Shown here in pieces: positions 18,286 through 26,678 of a stretch of 64,000 bases of DNA. Under the pieces are notes generated by a model, which did not search any database, was not told the origin of the DNA, and saw only the letters and a program-made list of their open reading frames with translations. Origin of the DNA: Polaromonas sp. (GTDB taxonomy: Bacteria > Pseudomonadota > Gammaproteobacteria > Burkholderiales > Burkholderiaceae); NCBI GenBank assembly GCA_013823505.1, contig PNMH01000001.1, forward strand, positions 62,001-126,000, given 5' to 3'. Each line of letters starts with the position of its first letter. Positions within the stretch are counted from its first letter, which is position 1. A program made the translations under genes and the position numbers.

Positions 18286-18806
18286 AGCGCTACCTGTGGC
18301 CGCTGGCCATCTTTGTGGTGATGCTGGGTTTTCTGGGCATGGGGCTGCAGCTCAACCCGCGCGACGTGCCGTCGCCCCTGATCAACAAGCCGGTGCCGTC
18401 TTTCCGCCTGCCCACGCTCGCCGCACCCGACACGCTGGTGGCCCCGCAAGACCTGCGCGGGCAGGTGTGGCTGCTCAACGTGTGGGCCTCGTGGTGCGTG
18501 GCCTGCCAGCAAGAACACCCGGTGCTCATGGACCTGGCCAAAACCAGCGCCGTGCCCTTGATCGGCCTGAACTACAAGGACCAGCGCCACTTGGCGCTCA
18601 ACTGGTTGGGCAAGCACGGCAACCCCTACAAGACCACGCTGTTCGACATGGATGGCCGCGTCGGCCTGGACTTCGGTGTCTATGGCGTGCCCGAGACCTA
18701 TGTGATCGACAAACAAGGCGTCATCCGCCTGAAGTTCACCGGACCGGTGACGCCCGAGGCGGTGCGCGAGAAGCTGCTGCCGCTGATGAACGAACTCGGT
18801 GCCTGA
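18282..18806 (+). CDS. ccmG: Thiol:disulfide interchange protein CcmG/DsbE
   Basis: CcmG is a membrane-tethered periplasmic thioredoxin-fold protein that keeps apocytochrome c cysteines reduced. The 174-residue protein has an N-terminal anchor (about 4-22) and the redox motif WASWCVACQQEHP (Cys72 and Cys75). The cis-proline region GVPETYVID is present. Its start overlaps the ccmF stop by ATGA. Confidence 0.95.
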   Translation: MKRYLWPLAIFVVMLGFLGMGLQLNPRDVPSPLINKPVPSFRLPTLAAPDTLVAPQDLRGQVWLLNVWASWCVACQQEHPVLMDLAKTSAVPLIGLNYKDQRHLALNWLGKHGNPYKTTLFDMDGRVGLDFGVYGVPETYVIDKQGVIRLKFTGPVTPEAVREKLLPLMNELGA

Positions 18807-18810
18807 GCCC

Positions 18811-19299
18811 ATGCGCGTCTTTTTGATGACCCTGTTGCTGGCTTGCGTCCTTGGTGCAGGTGGCGTGGGCGCGCAGACACCCAACGATTCCCAGGCCACG
18901 CCCCTGTCGGCCGACCCGGTGCTGGAGGCGCGCGTGCTCAAGATCGCCGAAGAGCTGCGCTGCCTGGTGTGCCAGAACGAAACCATCGCCGCCTCGCAAG
19001 CCGACCTGGCCAAAGACCTGCGGCAGCAGATCCGCGAGCAGCTCACGCAGGGCCGCACGCAGCCGCAGATCCTGGAATTCATGTCGCAGCGCTATGGCGA
19101 CTTCGTTCTCTACCGCCCGCCGCTGCAACTCAGCACCGTGCTGCTGTGGGCCGGGCCGTTTGTGTTGCTGCTGGTCGCTGCCGGTGTGCTGCTGATGAAC
19201 ATTCGACGGCGCGATCCGTCGACCGAACCCTCGCCGTTGACCCCGGCGGAACTGCAGCGCGCCCAGCGCCTGCTCGACGATGCCGGAGGCACGCCATGA
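18811..19299 (+). CDS. ccmH: Cytochrome c maturation protein CcmH
   Basis: CcmH is a periplasmic thiol protein that works with CcmG and CcmF. The 162-residue protein has a signal peptide (about 1-21), the conserved LRCLVCQN motif (Cys51, Cys54) and a C-terminal transmembrane anchor (about 107-128). The ATG at 18811 is chosen because it starts the signal peptide, 4 bp after the ccmG stop. A GTG at 18799 is possible. The TPR part is a separate gene, ccmI, as in pseudomonads rather than E. coli. Confidence 0.94.
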   Translation: MRVFLMTLLLACVLGAGGVGAQTPNDSQATPLSADPVLEARVLKIAEELRCLVCQNETIAASQADLAKDLRQQIREQLTQGRTQPQILEFMSQRYGDFVLYRPPLQLSTVLLWAGPFVLLLVAAGVLLMNIRRRDPSTEPSPLTPAELQRAQRLLDDAGGTP

Positions 19300-20549
19300 C
19301 CGAGTTCTATGCCCTGGCACTGGCGCTGCTCGCGCTGGCTTTGTGGCCCTTGTTGGCGGTGCTCTGGCGCACACGTTCGGGTGCCGTGCCTGCCATGCCG
19401 CAGCAAGCCAACCTCGCGCTGTTGCGCGCGCAGCGCGCCCAGCTCGACGCCGAGCACGCCGAAGGCAAGCTGACCGAAGCGGAGTTCGAGCAGGCGCGCA
19501 CCGAGCTGGCGCGCCGCGTGATCGACGAGTCGGCGCCGCTGGACCAGCGCGTGCGCGCCACCCACCGCAACGCCACCGCCACCGGCCTGCTGCTGGCCGT
19601 GCCCGCGCTGGCCATCGGCCTGTACGTCTGGCTGGGTGAGCCCGACGCGGTGCGCTTCGAGGCCGAGCTCGCCCAGCAAGCGGGTGCGTCCGACGGCGAC
19701 GTCGACACCATGGTTCGCCAGATGGCCCAGCAACTTCAGAGCCGCCCGCCGGGGCAGGCCGCGGATGCGCCCGCCTGGGCCATGCTGGCGCGGGCACACG
19801 CCAGCCGCCAGCGATTTGCCGATGCCGATCAGGCCTACCAGCGCGCCATCGAACTCACACCCGACAACCCCGACCTGCTCGCCGACCGGGCCGACTTGCT
19901 CTCACTGTTGCAAGGGCAGAGCGCCAGCGGTGAGCCCATGCGGCTGGTCAACCGGGCGCTGGCGATCGACCCTGGCCACCCCAAGGCGCTCGCGCTGGCC
20001 GGCAGCGCGGCTTACGGCCAGCAGGATTTCGTGGCGGCTCAGGCGTTCTGGCAACGCGCCCGCGAGCGCGCCGCGCCGGGCAGCCCGTTTGACCAAGGGC
20101 TGCAGAGCAGCCTGGAGGCGGCACGCGCCGGCATCGCGTCACAACCCGGCGGCGCAGCACGCGTGGCCGCAGCACCCGCCGACCAGCCGCCTGCTGCCAA
20201 TGGCCATCCCGGCGTGCGTGGGCAGATCACCATCGCACCCGAGCTGCAAGGCAAGCTGGCGGCCGGCGACACCTTGTTCGTGTTTGCGCGTCCGGTGCAA
20301 GGGCCGCGCATGCCGCTGGCGGTCTTGCGCGTGGCGGCAACATCTGGCCCATTCCCGTTTGCGCTCGACGACAGCCAGGCCATGGCGCCGGAGCTTCGCC
20401 TGTCGATGCACGAACAGGTGGTGGTGGAAGCGCGCATCAGCCGAACCGGACAGGCCATGCCACAAAGCGGCGACCTGCAGGGCACCAGCGGCCCGGTGCC
20501 GAACAACAGCGCCCAGCTGCAGATCCGCATCGACAGCGTCGTGCCCTGA
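19296..20549 (+). CDS. ccmI: Cytochrome c maturation TPR protein CcmI
   Basis: CcmI binds apocytochromes and presents them to the heme lyase. The 417-residue protein has an N-terminal membrane span (about 1-23), a second span near residues 93-111, then TPR-like repeats (AWAMLARAHASRQRFADADQ and following) and a C-terminal beta-rich domain from about residue 300. Its ATG overlaps the ccmH stop. It is the last gene of the ccm operon and ends 11 bp from the convergent bchO stop, with no terminator visible between them. Confidence 0.9.
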   Translation: MTEFYALALALLALALWPLLAVLWRTRSGAVPAMPQQANLALLRAQRAQLDAEHAEGKLTEAEFEQARTELARRVIDESAPLDQRVRATHRNATATGLLLAVPALAIGLYVWLGEPDAVRFEAELAQQAGASDGDVDTMVRQMAQQLQSRPPGQAADAPAWAMLARAHASRQRFADADQAYQRAIELTPDNPDLLADRADLLSLLQGQSASGEPMRLVNRALAIDPGHPKALALAGSAAYGQQDFVAAQAFWQRARERAAPGSPFDQGLQSSLEAARAGIASQPGGAARVAAAPADQPPAANGHPGVRGQITIAPELQGKLAAGDTLFVFARPVQGPRMPLAVLRVAATSGPFPFALDDSQAMAPELRLSMHEQVVVEARISRTGQAMPQSGDLQGTSGPVPNNSAQLQIRIDSVVP

Positions 20550-20560
20550 GGCAGCGGGGG

Positions 20561-21466
20561 TCAGGCCCGCGCGTTGAAGCGCTCGTTGATGAGCCGCGCC
20601 ACGGTGTCGGGCTGCTCTTCGTGGGCGAGGTGCCCCAAGCCGTCGAGTTGGATGTACTGCGCGTTCAGCGCGGGTGAGAGCCGCGACATGGCGCGCGTGG
20701 CTTGCTCGGGCGGCACCGTGCGGTCGCGTTCACCCACCACCAGATCGAGCGGCACGGTCAGTCGGGGCAGGTCGCGCCAGAGCGAGTCGAGATCCCAGTT
20801 GGCCATCATGCCCAGCGCGCCCGCGGCGTGGGCGGGGCTGCGCACCAGCCGCTGGTACAGGGCGGTGCCAGCCGGATCGAGCGTGGAGCCGGTGCTGTCG
20901 AGCAGACGCTGCAGCACCGCCGGCTCTTTGGCGTGCCACGCGAACAGTCGGGGCACAAAGGGCGCCGAGGCCATGAGCTTGGCCACGGGCGAAAACAGCT
21001 GACCGGCCAGACCGCCCAGCGGCATGAGCGCGGCGTTGAGCCCCAGCACCGAGCGCGGTGTGGCCAGGCCATCCAGGCACATGCGCACCGCCACCGCCGC
21101 ACCGGCCGAGTGGCCCACGAGCAGGGCCGGGCTGATGGCAAGCGTCTGCAGCAAACCATGCACCGCGCGCGCCATGCCGGGCAGCGAGAGTTGCGGTGAA
21201 CCCACGCCACCGGGCGGCATGCCGGTGAAGGCGTGGCCGGGCAGGTCCATGGCCACCACCTCGAAGCGCTGTGCGAGCTGTGGCGCGAGGTCGCGCCACG
21301 AGTGGGTGGAGGCGCCGGTGCCGTGCAACAGCACCAGACAGGGAGCACCTTCGGGGCCGGCGAACCGCTGCACATGCCACTGCAGACCGGACGCCCACAC
21401 GAAGCTGCTGCGCTCGTGGTGCGGCCACTGCGGACCGTCGCGCTGCCAGTCGAGGCCGGGTCCCAT
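20561..21466 (-). CDS. bchO: Magnesium chelatase accessory alpha/beta hydrolase BchO
   Basis: BchO is an alpha/beta-fold hydrolase that regularly accompanies bchI and bchD in purple bacteria. Its reaction is not established. The 301-residue protein has the oxyanion segment LLHGTGASTHSW, the nucleophile elbow VGHSAGAAV (Ser120) and the C-terminal His in DGLGHLAHEE. The N-terminus MGPGLDWQRDGPQWPHHERS is typical of the family. It follows bchD by 8 bp and is the last gene of the bchI-bchD-bchO run. Confidence 0.92.
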   Translation of the reverse strand: MGPGLDWQRDGPQWPHHERSSFVWASGLQWHVQRFAGPEGAPCLVLLHGTGASTHSWRDLAPQLAQRFEVVAMDLPGHAFTGMPPGGVGSPQLSLPGMARAVHGLLQTLAISPALLVGHSAGAAVAVRMCLDGLATPRSVLGLNAALMPLGGLAGQLFSPVAKLMASAPFVPRLFAWHAKEPAVLQRLLDSTGSTLDPAGTALYQRLVRSPAHAAGALGMMANWDLDSLWRDLPRLTVPLDLVVGERDRTVPPEQATRAMSRLSPALNAQYIQLDGLGHLAHEEQPDTVARLINERFNARA

Positions 21467-21474
21467 GTGGACGA

Positions 21475-23295
21475 TCAGCGCGTGCCGGGCGCACTCGCCA
21501 GCCGCACGGCTTGCGAGAGGCCGGCGGCGCCTGCGTGTGGCAACGGCACACAGGTAGCGCCCATGCGCTCGGCCATCTGGCGCGAGGCCTCGCCCGGTTG
21601 CGCCGAGGTGTCGATGAGCAATGCCGCGAAGCCGGCGACGCGAAACGCGTCGGCAGCGACCAGGGCGTCTTCGGTGGCCTGGACCCGGCCATGGCGACCG
21701 TCGCGAGCCACGTTGGCGCGGCCGTCGGTGAGCATCACCACCACCGGCGTTTCCCCTTGACGCCCGATCTGCTGCGCCAGTTCGCGCGCGGCTTCAATGC
21801 CAGCGGCCAGCGGCGTTCCGCCACCACCGGGCAGCGCGGCCAGGCTTCGCTTGGCGCGCGCCAGCGAGCGCGTGGGCGGCAGCAGCAGTTCGCAGCCGTC
21901 GCCGCGAAACGCCAACACCGCCACCTTGTCGCGCCGCACGTAACACTCGGCCAGCAGCAGCTCCACCGCGCCTTTGGCCTCGGCCAGGCGGTGCAGCGCG
22001 GCCGAGCCCGAGGCGTCCACCACGAACAGCGTGGTGGTGGGCCGGCGCTGGCGAAAACGCACGACGTGAAAGTCTTCGCGTCGCACCTGAATGCGCTTTG
22101 GGCCATCTGCTTTTTGTTGGCGCAGACGTTGCCAGGGCGCTGCCGCGCGCAAGGTTTCCAGGATGTGCAGCCGCGCACCCGAGCGCGGTTCGGCGCGCCG
22201 CGTGCCCACCGGGCGCCCGCGGTTCTGGTTTTTCATGAGCTCGCCCGAGCGGCCGGCGGCTGCCGCGCGCGCCTGCCGGGCCTGGCCCATCTGCAAGGCG
22301 GCCAGCAGTCCCGGCGGGATGGCCGCGCGCACGGCTTCAACCATGCGGTCGTCCAGCGCGCCGGGGGCTTCTTCTTCCTCGGCGCTGTGGGTTTCGTCTG
22401 GCGGTGCTTCGGGTGGCGGTGTGTCCTGCGGGTCGTCTTCGTCGGGGCTGGGCTCCTGCGCGTCCGTGGGTGGCGGGGGCGTGTCGTCGGCTTCTTCCGC
22501 CGGCGGCGCAGGCATGCGGGTGGCGCGCGGCGCGAGCACCAGCCGCGCAGCCAGCGAGGCGTGCACTTCTTCGGCCTCGTCCATGCCCGACAAGGCCGCC
22601 GCGGCGCGCGCCACGCGCACCGCCAGCAGCGGCGCGCGCATGGAGTTCACGCCCCACACCAGCGAAGCCGCGCACAGCGCCTGCACCACGCTCTCAGGCA
22701 CGATCACCTGCGCCAGCCGAGCGCGCGCATCGGCGATCTCCGCGCGTGTCCAGTCCACCGGCGCGTCGTCTTCGGACTCGGCGGCCTGCAGCGGCAGGTG
22801 AAAGGCCAGTCGGTCGAGCAGCGTGGCGGGCATCTGTTCTTCTTCGCCATCGCCTTCGTCCAGCGCCACCAGGGCCACGCGGGCCGGGCGGCGTTGGGTC
22901 AGGCCGTCGCGCTCCAGCGCCACCACCTGCGTGTCGAGCACGGCCGCGAGTTGCGACGCCACACCGGCGCCCACGCGCTCGGCCATGGCCAGCAGCAGCA
23001 CACCGCCGTCACAGCGCGCCAGCAGACCAAGTTGAGCCACCGGGCGCCCGGCGTGCAGGGTGGCGGCCAGGTCGAGCCCGCCCAGCAGGGCCGAGTCGGT
23101 GGCGTGCAGTGGCACGCGGTGCATGGGGGTGCTGGCTGGCAGACCCTCGCGCAGCATGGCCAGCCAGGTGTCGCGCAACGGGCCGGCGGGCGCACGCAAG
23201 GCGACGCCGCCCAGCCCCGCCGAGTCCACCGCCAGCAGGGCGGCGATCAGGGCCGCGTCGGCGTTCGGGGTCGAGGCGGTGAGGGTGTCGAGCAT
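21475..23295 (-). CDS. bchD: Magnesium chelatase ATPase subunit D
   Basis: BchD couples the BchI AAA+ ring to BchH for insertion of Mg into protoporphyrin IX. The 606-residue protein has a degenerate AAA-like N-terminal half, an acidic and proline-rich linker (about 255-320), and a C-terminal von Willebrand A domain with the MIDAS motif VVDASGSAAL and VMLTDGRANV. It lies 24 bp downstream of bchI and 8 bp upstream of bchO. The catalytic BchH subunit is not in this window. Confidence 0.95.
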   Translation of the reverse strand: MLDTLTASTPNADAALIAALLAVDSAGLGGVALRAPAGPLRDTWLAMLREGLPASTPMHRVPLHATDSALLGGLDLAATLHAGRPVAQLGLLARCDGGVLLLAMAERVGAGVASQLAAVLDTQVVALERDGLTQRRPARVALVALDEGDGEEEQMPATLLDRLAFHLPLQAAESEDDAPVDWTRAEIADARARLAQVIVPESVVQALCAASLVWGVNSMRAPLLAVRVARAAAALSGMDEAEEVHASLAARLVLAPRATRMPAPPAEEADDTPPPPTDAQEPSPDEDDPQDTPPPEAPPDETHSAEEEEAPGALDDRMVEAVRAAIPPGLLAALQMGQARQARAAAAGRSGELMKNQNRGRPVGTRRAEPRSGARLHILETLRAAAPWQRLRQQKADGPKRIQVRREDFHVVRFRQRRPTTTLFVVDASGSAALHRLAEAKGAVELLLAECYVRRDKVAVLAFRGDGCELLLPPTRSLARAKRSLAALPGGGGTPLAAGIEAARELAQQIGRQGETPVVVMLTDGRANVARDGRHGRVQATEDALVAADAFRVAGFAALLIDTSAQPGEASRQMAERMGATCVPLPHAGAAGLSQAVRLASAPGTR

Positions 23296-23319
23296 TGATG
23301 GAGGGCCCGAGACCCGGGC

Positions 23320-24351
23320 TCAGGCGCCCATGAGTTCGGCAACAGCGCGATCGACCCGCGCCGTGGAGCCGGCGTTGTCCAGCGGGTTGCGGCGCAGGCG
23401 GTGACGCAGCGCGGGGCCGGCCACGCGTTTGAAGTGCGCGTCGGTCACGCTGGCGTCGCCCTGCAGCGCGGCCATGGCACGCGCAGCGCGGATCAGCGTG
23501 AGGTCGCCGCGCAGGCCGTCGGTGCCCAAGGCCATGCACAGCGCAGCCGCGCGCTGGCGCGCGGCGTCGGTGATTTCAACGTCGTGCAGGCGCTTGCGCG
23601 CGGCAACAATCTTGCGGCGGATGCGTTCGTCTTCCTTGTGCCAGCGCTCGATGAAAGCTTCGCGGTCCTGCTCGAAGGCATCGCGCCGGCGCACCACCTC
23701 CACGCGTTCTTGCAAGAGCTCGGGCGTCTTCACCTCCACCGACAGGCCGAAGCGGTCCAACAGTTGCGGGCGCAGTTCGCCTTCTTCCGGGTTGCCGCTG
23801 CCCACCAGCACAAAACGCGCGGGATGGCGCACCGAAAGGCCCTCGCGCTCCACCACGTTCTCGCCCGAGGCGGCCACGTCGATCAGCAAATCAACCAGGT
23901 GGTCTTCGAGCAGGTTGACTTCGTCGATGTAGAGAAAGCCGCGGTTGGCCTGCGCCAGCAGGCCGGGCTCGAACGCCTTCACGCCTTGCGAGAGCGCGCG
24001 CTCCAGATCGAGCGCGCCGACCACGCGGTCTTCGGTGGCGCCCAACGGCAGGTCGACCACGGGCACGGGAATGAGGTGGGTCTTGGGGGGCGGCTGGTCG
24101 GGCGCACGCAGGGTGGCGCAATCAGCGCAGCGGCTGGCGGGGTCGGCTGGGTCGCAGCTGTAGCGGCAGCCGTTGACGGCCCGCATTTTCGGCAGCAGGG
24201 CGGCCAGCGCCCGCACCGCGGTGGACTTGCCGGTGCCCCGGTCACCAAGGACCAGAACACCTCCGATGGAGGGATCGATGGCGGCGATCAGGATCGCCGT
24301 TTTCATCTCGTCTTGACCAACTATTGCGGAGAAAGGGAATGCCTGTGCCAT
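23320..24351 (-). CDS. bchI: Magnesium chelatase ATPase subunit I
   Basis: BchI is the AAA+ ATPase of magnesium chelatase. The 343-residue protein has FSAIVGQDEMKTAI, Walker A GDRGTGKST (36-44) and Walker B GFLYIDEVNLLEDHLVDLL, all diagnostic. The start ATG gives MAQAFPFSAIVGQ, the family N-terminus. No Shine-Dalgarno sequence is seen before it. Instead the start codon lies in one arm of a perfect 11-bp inverted repeat (24342-24373), so initiation may be controlled by RNA structure. Confidence 0.97.
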   Translation of the reverse strand: MAQAFPFSAIVGQDEMKTAILIAAIDPSIGGVLVLGDRGTGKSTAVRALAALLPKMRAVNGCRYSCDPADPASRCADCATLRAPDQPPPKTHLIPVPVVDLPLGATEDRVVGALDLERALSQGVKAFEPGLLAQANRGFLYIDEVNLLEDHLVDLLIDVAASGENVVEREGLSVRHPARFVLVGSGNPEEGELRPQLLDRFGLSVEVKTPELLQERVEVVRRRDAFEQDREAFIERWHKEDERIRRKIVAARKRLHDVEITDAARQRAAALCMALGTDGLRGDLTLIRAARAMAALQGDASVTDAHFKRVAGPALRHRLRRNPLDNAGSTARVDRAVAELMGA

Positions 24352-24373
24352 AGGGAAATCAGTATGGCACAGG
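24342..24373 (-). promoter_or_regulatory. Inverted repeat sequestering the bchI start codon
   Basis: CCTGTGCCATA (24342-24352 on the plus strand) and TATGGCACAGG (24363-24373) are perfect 11-bp inverted arms around a 10-base spacer. On the minus-strand RNA the upstream arm pairs with the segment containing the bchI AUG (24351-24349) and its next two codons. It could be a translation-control hairpin, or a DNA operator for a dimeric regulator; the sequence cannot decide. Confidence 0.7.
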
Positions 24374-24481
24374 GCTCGTGCGCGTCACCCCGGAGCTTGT
24401 ACGGGGGGAGTCGCATTCAGTGGCTTTTCGGCGACGCCATCAAGCGGCCTGTCGCCTGCGCGATTCGCAGCGCGCGGGTCT

Positions 24482-25441
24482 TCACATCCACAGTGCACGC
24501 CAGGCCAGGCGCGGCAGGTCGGCGCGCTGCAGCGTCACACGCGTTTGCCAGCTGCGGTGGTCGATGTCGGCAATGGCGTCCAGGATGCGCAAGCCGCCTT
24601 GCACCACCAGACGCAGCTCCCAGCCCGCGCGGCCCGGCACCCGCCGCGCCAGCGGCGCACCCAACTGCATGAGGCCGCGCGCGTAGGCGCAGAGTTCAGC
24701 CACCACGGCCTGTCGATCGGGGGTGGCCTCCAACGCGGGATGCTCGAAGTCGGCGACCCGCAAGCCATGGCGTTGCAAGGTGTCGGCCGGCAAGTAGCAG
24801 CGTCCATTGGACATGTCGCGGCCGATGTCCTGCCAGAAGTTGATGAGTTGCAAGGCACTGCAGATCTGGTCGCTTTGCTGCAGCGATCGTGCGTCGTGCA
24901 CACCGTACAGGTGCAGCAACAGGCGCCCCACCGGGTTGGCCGAGAGACGGCAGTAGCCCAGCAGCTCTTCGGTGCTCTCGTAGCGGTGTTGCTGTTCGGT
25001 GTAGCGCACATCCTGCTCGAAGGCGCTCAGCAGGTCGTGCAGCAACGGGCCCGGGAGGTCGTGGCGGACGATGGCCACGCCCAGCGGGCCGAACACCGCT
25101 GGCCACCGTTCGGTGGCGGGCAGCGCTGCGCCGCCCGCGGCCTTCTCGATGCACCGCTGCAGCTCGTGGCGGAAGGCCGCCAGATCGGCCAGCCGAGTGG
25201 TTGCCTTGGCCTGGCCTTCGTCGGCCATGTCGTCGGCCGTGCGCGCAAAGCGGTAGATGGCCGCGACCGCGGGGCGCAGCCTGGGCGGACACAACCAGGA
25301 AGCCACGGGAAAGTTTTCGTAATGCCCGACGCCAGGCCCCAAGGCACCCAGCGCGCCAGGGGCCGCCGACGGCAAAGCTTCAACCCGGCCGGCGGGCTGC
25401 TCGTCTGGCGGGGGCAGGGGGCCCGGCGTGGTTTGCGTCAT
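24482..25441 (-). CDS. hpnC: Squalene/phytoene synthase family protein, HpnC type
   Basis: This 319-residue protein is a head-to-head prenyl synthase relative. HYENFPVASWLCPPRLRPAV (40-59) and RFARTADDMADEG (64-76) are typical of HpnC, which converts presqualene diphosphate to hydroxysqualene in the HpnCDE squalene route. The aspartate motifs are DDMAD (70-74) and QDIGRD (204-209). Although next to bch genes, it lacks the CrtB-type N-terminus, so phytoene synthase is less likely. HpnD and HpnE are not adjacent. It reads towards bchI, with a 130-bp gap. The proline-rich first 38 residues may be an over-long start. Confidence 0.82.
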   Translation of the reverse strand: MTQTTPGPLPPPDEQPAGRVEALPSAAPGALGALGPGVGHYENFPVASWLCPPRLRPAVAAIYRFARTADDMADEGQAKATTRLADLAAFRHELQRCIEKAAGGAALPATERWPAVFGPLGVAIVRHDLPGPLLHDLLSAFEQDVRYTEQQHRYESTEELLGYCRLSANPVGRLLLHLYGVHDARSLQQSDQICSALQLINFWQDIGRDMSNGRCYLPADTLQRHGLRVADFEHPALEATPDRQAVVAELCAYARGLMQLGAPLARRVPGRAGWELRLVVQGGLRILDAIADIDHRSWQTRVTLQRADLPRLAWRALWM

Positions 25442-25474
25442 GAAAGTGGCGGCGATTTTTGTCGGTTACTTCAA

Positions 25475-25496
25475 TTACTAACCGGTCAGTCAGTAA
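25475..25496. promoter_or_regulatory. TetR-type operator upstream of the RND efflux genes
   Basis: TTACT and AGTAA (25475-25479, 25492-25496) flank an inner near-palindrome ACTAACCGGTCAGT (25477-25490) centred on CCGG. Operators of this composition are common in front of TetR/AcrR-controlled RND pump genes. It lies between hpnC (minus) and the efflux operon (plus), 66 bp before the adaptor gene. No tetR gene is in the window, so the regulator is unknown. Confidence 0.5.
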
Positions 25497-25561
25497 TATA
25501 CGGCCATTGTCGGCGCGTGATCTTGCCGCGCCCCAACCATTTTCACAACGTCCTGCCCGCC

Positions 25562-26671
25562 ATGAAAACGCCGCACCTTGTCCTGATCATGACCGCCGTT
25601 CTGGCCCTCGCGGCCTGTTCGCCCGCCCCGGCGCCCACCGAGCCGATCCGTTCGGTCAAGCTGATGACGGTGGGTGTCAGCGATGTGGGTGCCCGAACCG
25701 AGTATTCGGGTGAGGTGCGCGCGCGCACCGAGTCCCGGCTGGGCTTTCGGGTGGGCGGCAAGCTGGTGCAACGTCCGGCCCAGGTGGGACAACGCGTGAA
25801 TGCCGGTGCCTTGCTGGCGCAGCTGGATGCGCAAGACCTGGCGCTGTCCAGTCAGGCGGCCCAGGCGCAGGTGAGCGCGGCGCAGACGCAGCGCGATCTG
25901 GCCGCGGCCGACCTTAAACGCTACCAGGACCTGTTGTCCCAGGGTTTCGTGAGCGGCGCGGAGATCGAGCGCCGGCAAGCCACCCTGCAATCGGCCGAGG
26001 CCACGTTGCGCCAGGCGCGCGCGCAGGGCGCGGTGCAGGGCAACCAGGCGGGCTATGCGCGCCTGCTGGCCGATGGCGCCGGTGTGGTGCTGGCGGTCGA
26101 CGCGGAGGTGGGACAGGTCGTGGCCGCGGGCACGCCAGTGGTCCGTGTGGCGTTGGACGGCCCGCGCGACGTGGTGTTTGCCGTGCCCGAGGACCGGATG
26201 GCCATGTTGCGCACGGGCCAGGTGGCGCAAGTGCGCCTGTGGACGGGTGGGCCCGCTGGCGCCGCGACGCCGCTGGACGCGGTGGTGCGCGAGGTCGCGG
26301 CCAGCGCCGATCCGGTCACGCGCACCTACCAGGTGAAGCTGGCCTTGCCCGAGGGCGCGGCAGCGCCGCTGGGCGCCACGGCTTATGTGACGATGGCGGC
26401 CCGCACCGGCACCCCGCAGGCCGCGATCAAGCTGCCCACCTCGGCGCTGATGCGCTCGGAGTCTGGCGACCGCAAAGGCAGCGCCGTCTGGCTGTTTGAC
26501 GCCGCCAGCAGCACGGTGCAGCCGCGCGATGTGGTGGTGGCCGGCGCCGATGGCAACGAGTTCGTGATTGCCTCGGGTTTGAAGCCGGGCGACGAGGTGG
26601 TGGCTGCCGGGGTGCATGTGTTGTCGCCCGGGCAGAAGGTGACGCGTTTCGTCGGTGCGGCCACGAAGTGA
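25562..26671 (+). CDS. RND efflux periplasmic adaptor (membrane fusion) lipoprotein
   Basis: The 369-residue protein is an HlyD/AcrA-type adaptor linking the inner-membrane RND pump to an outer-membrane channel. It has a lipoprotein signal with LALAACS (Cys19), a lipoyl-like half (SRLGFRVGGKLVQRPAQVGQ), an alpha-helical hairpin with coiled-coil character (about 95-165), and a beta-barrel domain. It ends 7 bp before the pump gene. Substrate cannot be told from sequence. No outer-membrane factor gene follows, so the system probably shares a TolC-like channel. Confidence 0.9.
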   Translation: MKTPHLVLIMTAVLALAACSPAPAPTEPIRSVKLMTVGVSDVGARTEYSGEVRARTESRLGFRVGGKLVQRPAQVGQRVNAGALLAQLDAQDLALSSQAAQAQVSAAQTQRDLAAADLKRYQDLLSQGFVSGAEIERRQATLQSAEATLRQARAQGAVQGNQAGYARLLADGAGVVLAVDAEVGQVVAAGTPVVRVALDGPRDVVFAVPEDRMAMLRTGQVAQVRLWTGGPAGAATPLDAVVREVAASADPVTRTYQVKLALPEGAAAPLGATAYVTMAARTGTPQAAIKLPTSALMRSESGDRKGSAVWLFDAASSTVQPRDVVVAGADGNEFVIASGLKPGDEVVAAGVHVLSPGQKVTRFVGAATK

Positions 26672-26678
26672 GGACCGC

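Noticed and set aside
24482..25441. Phytoene synthase crtB
   Set aside because: The N-terminal HYENFPVAS and RFARTADDMADEG motifs fit HpnC better than CrtB, which normally starts with a SKSF-type motif.
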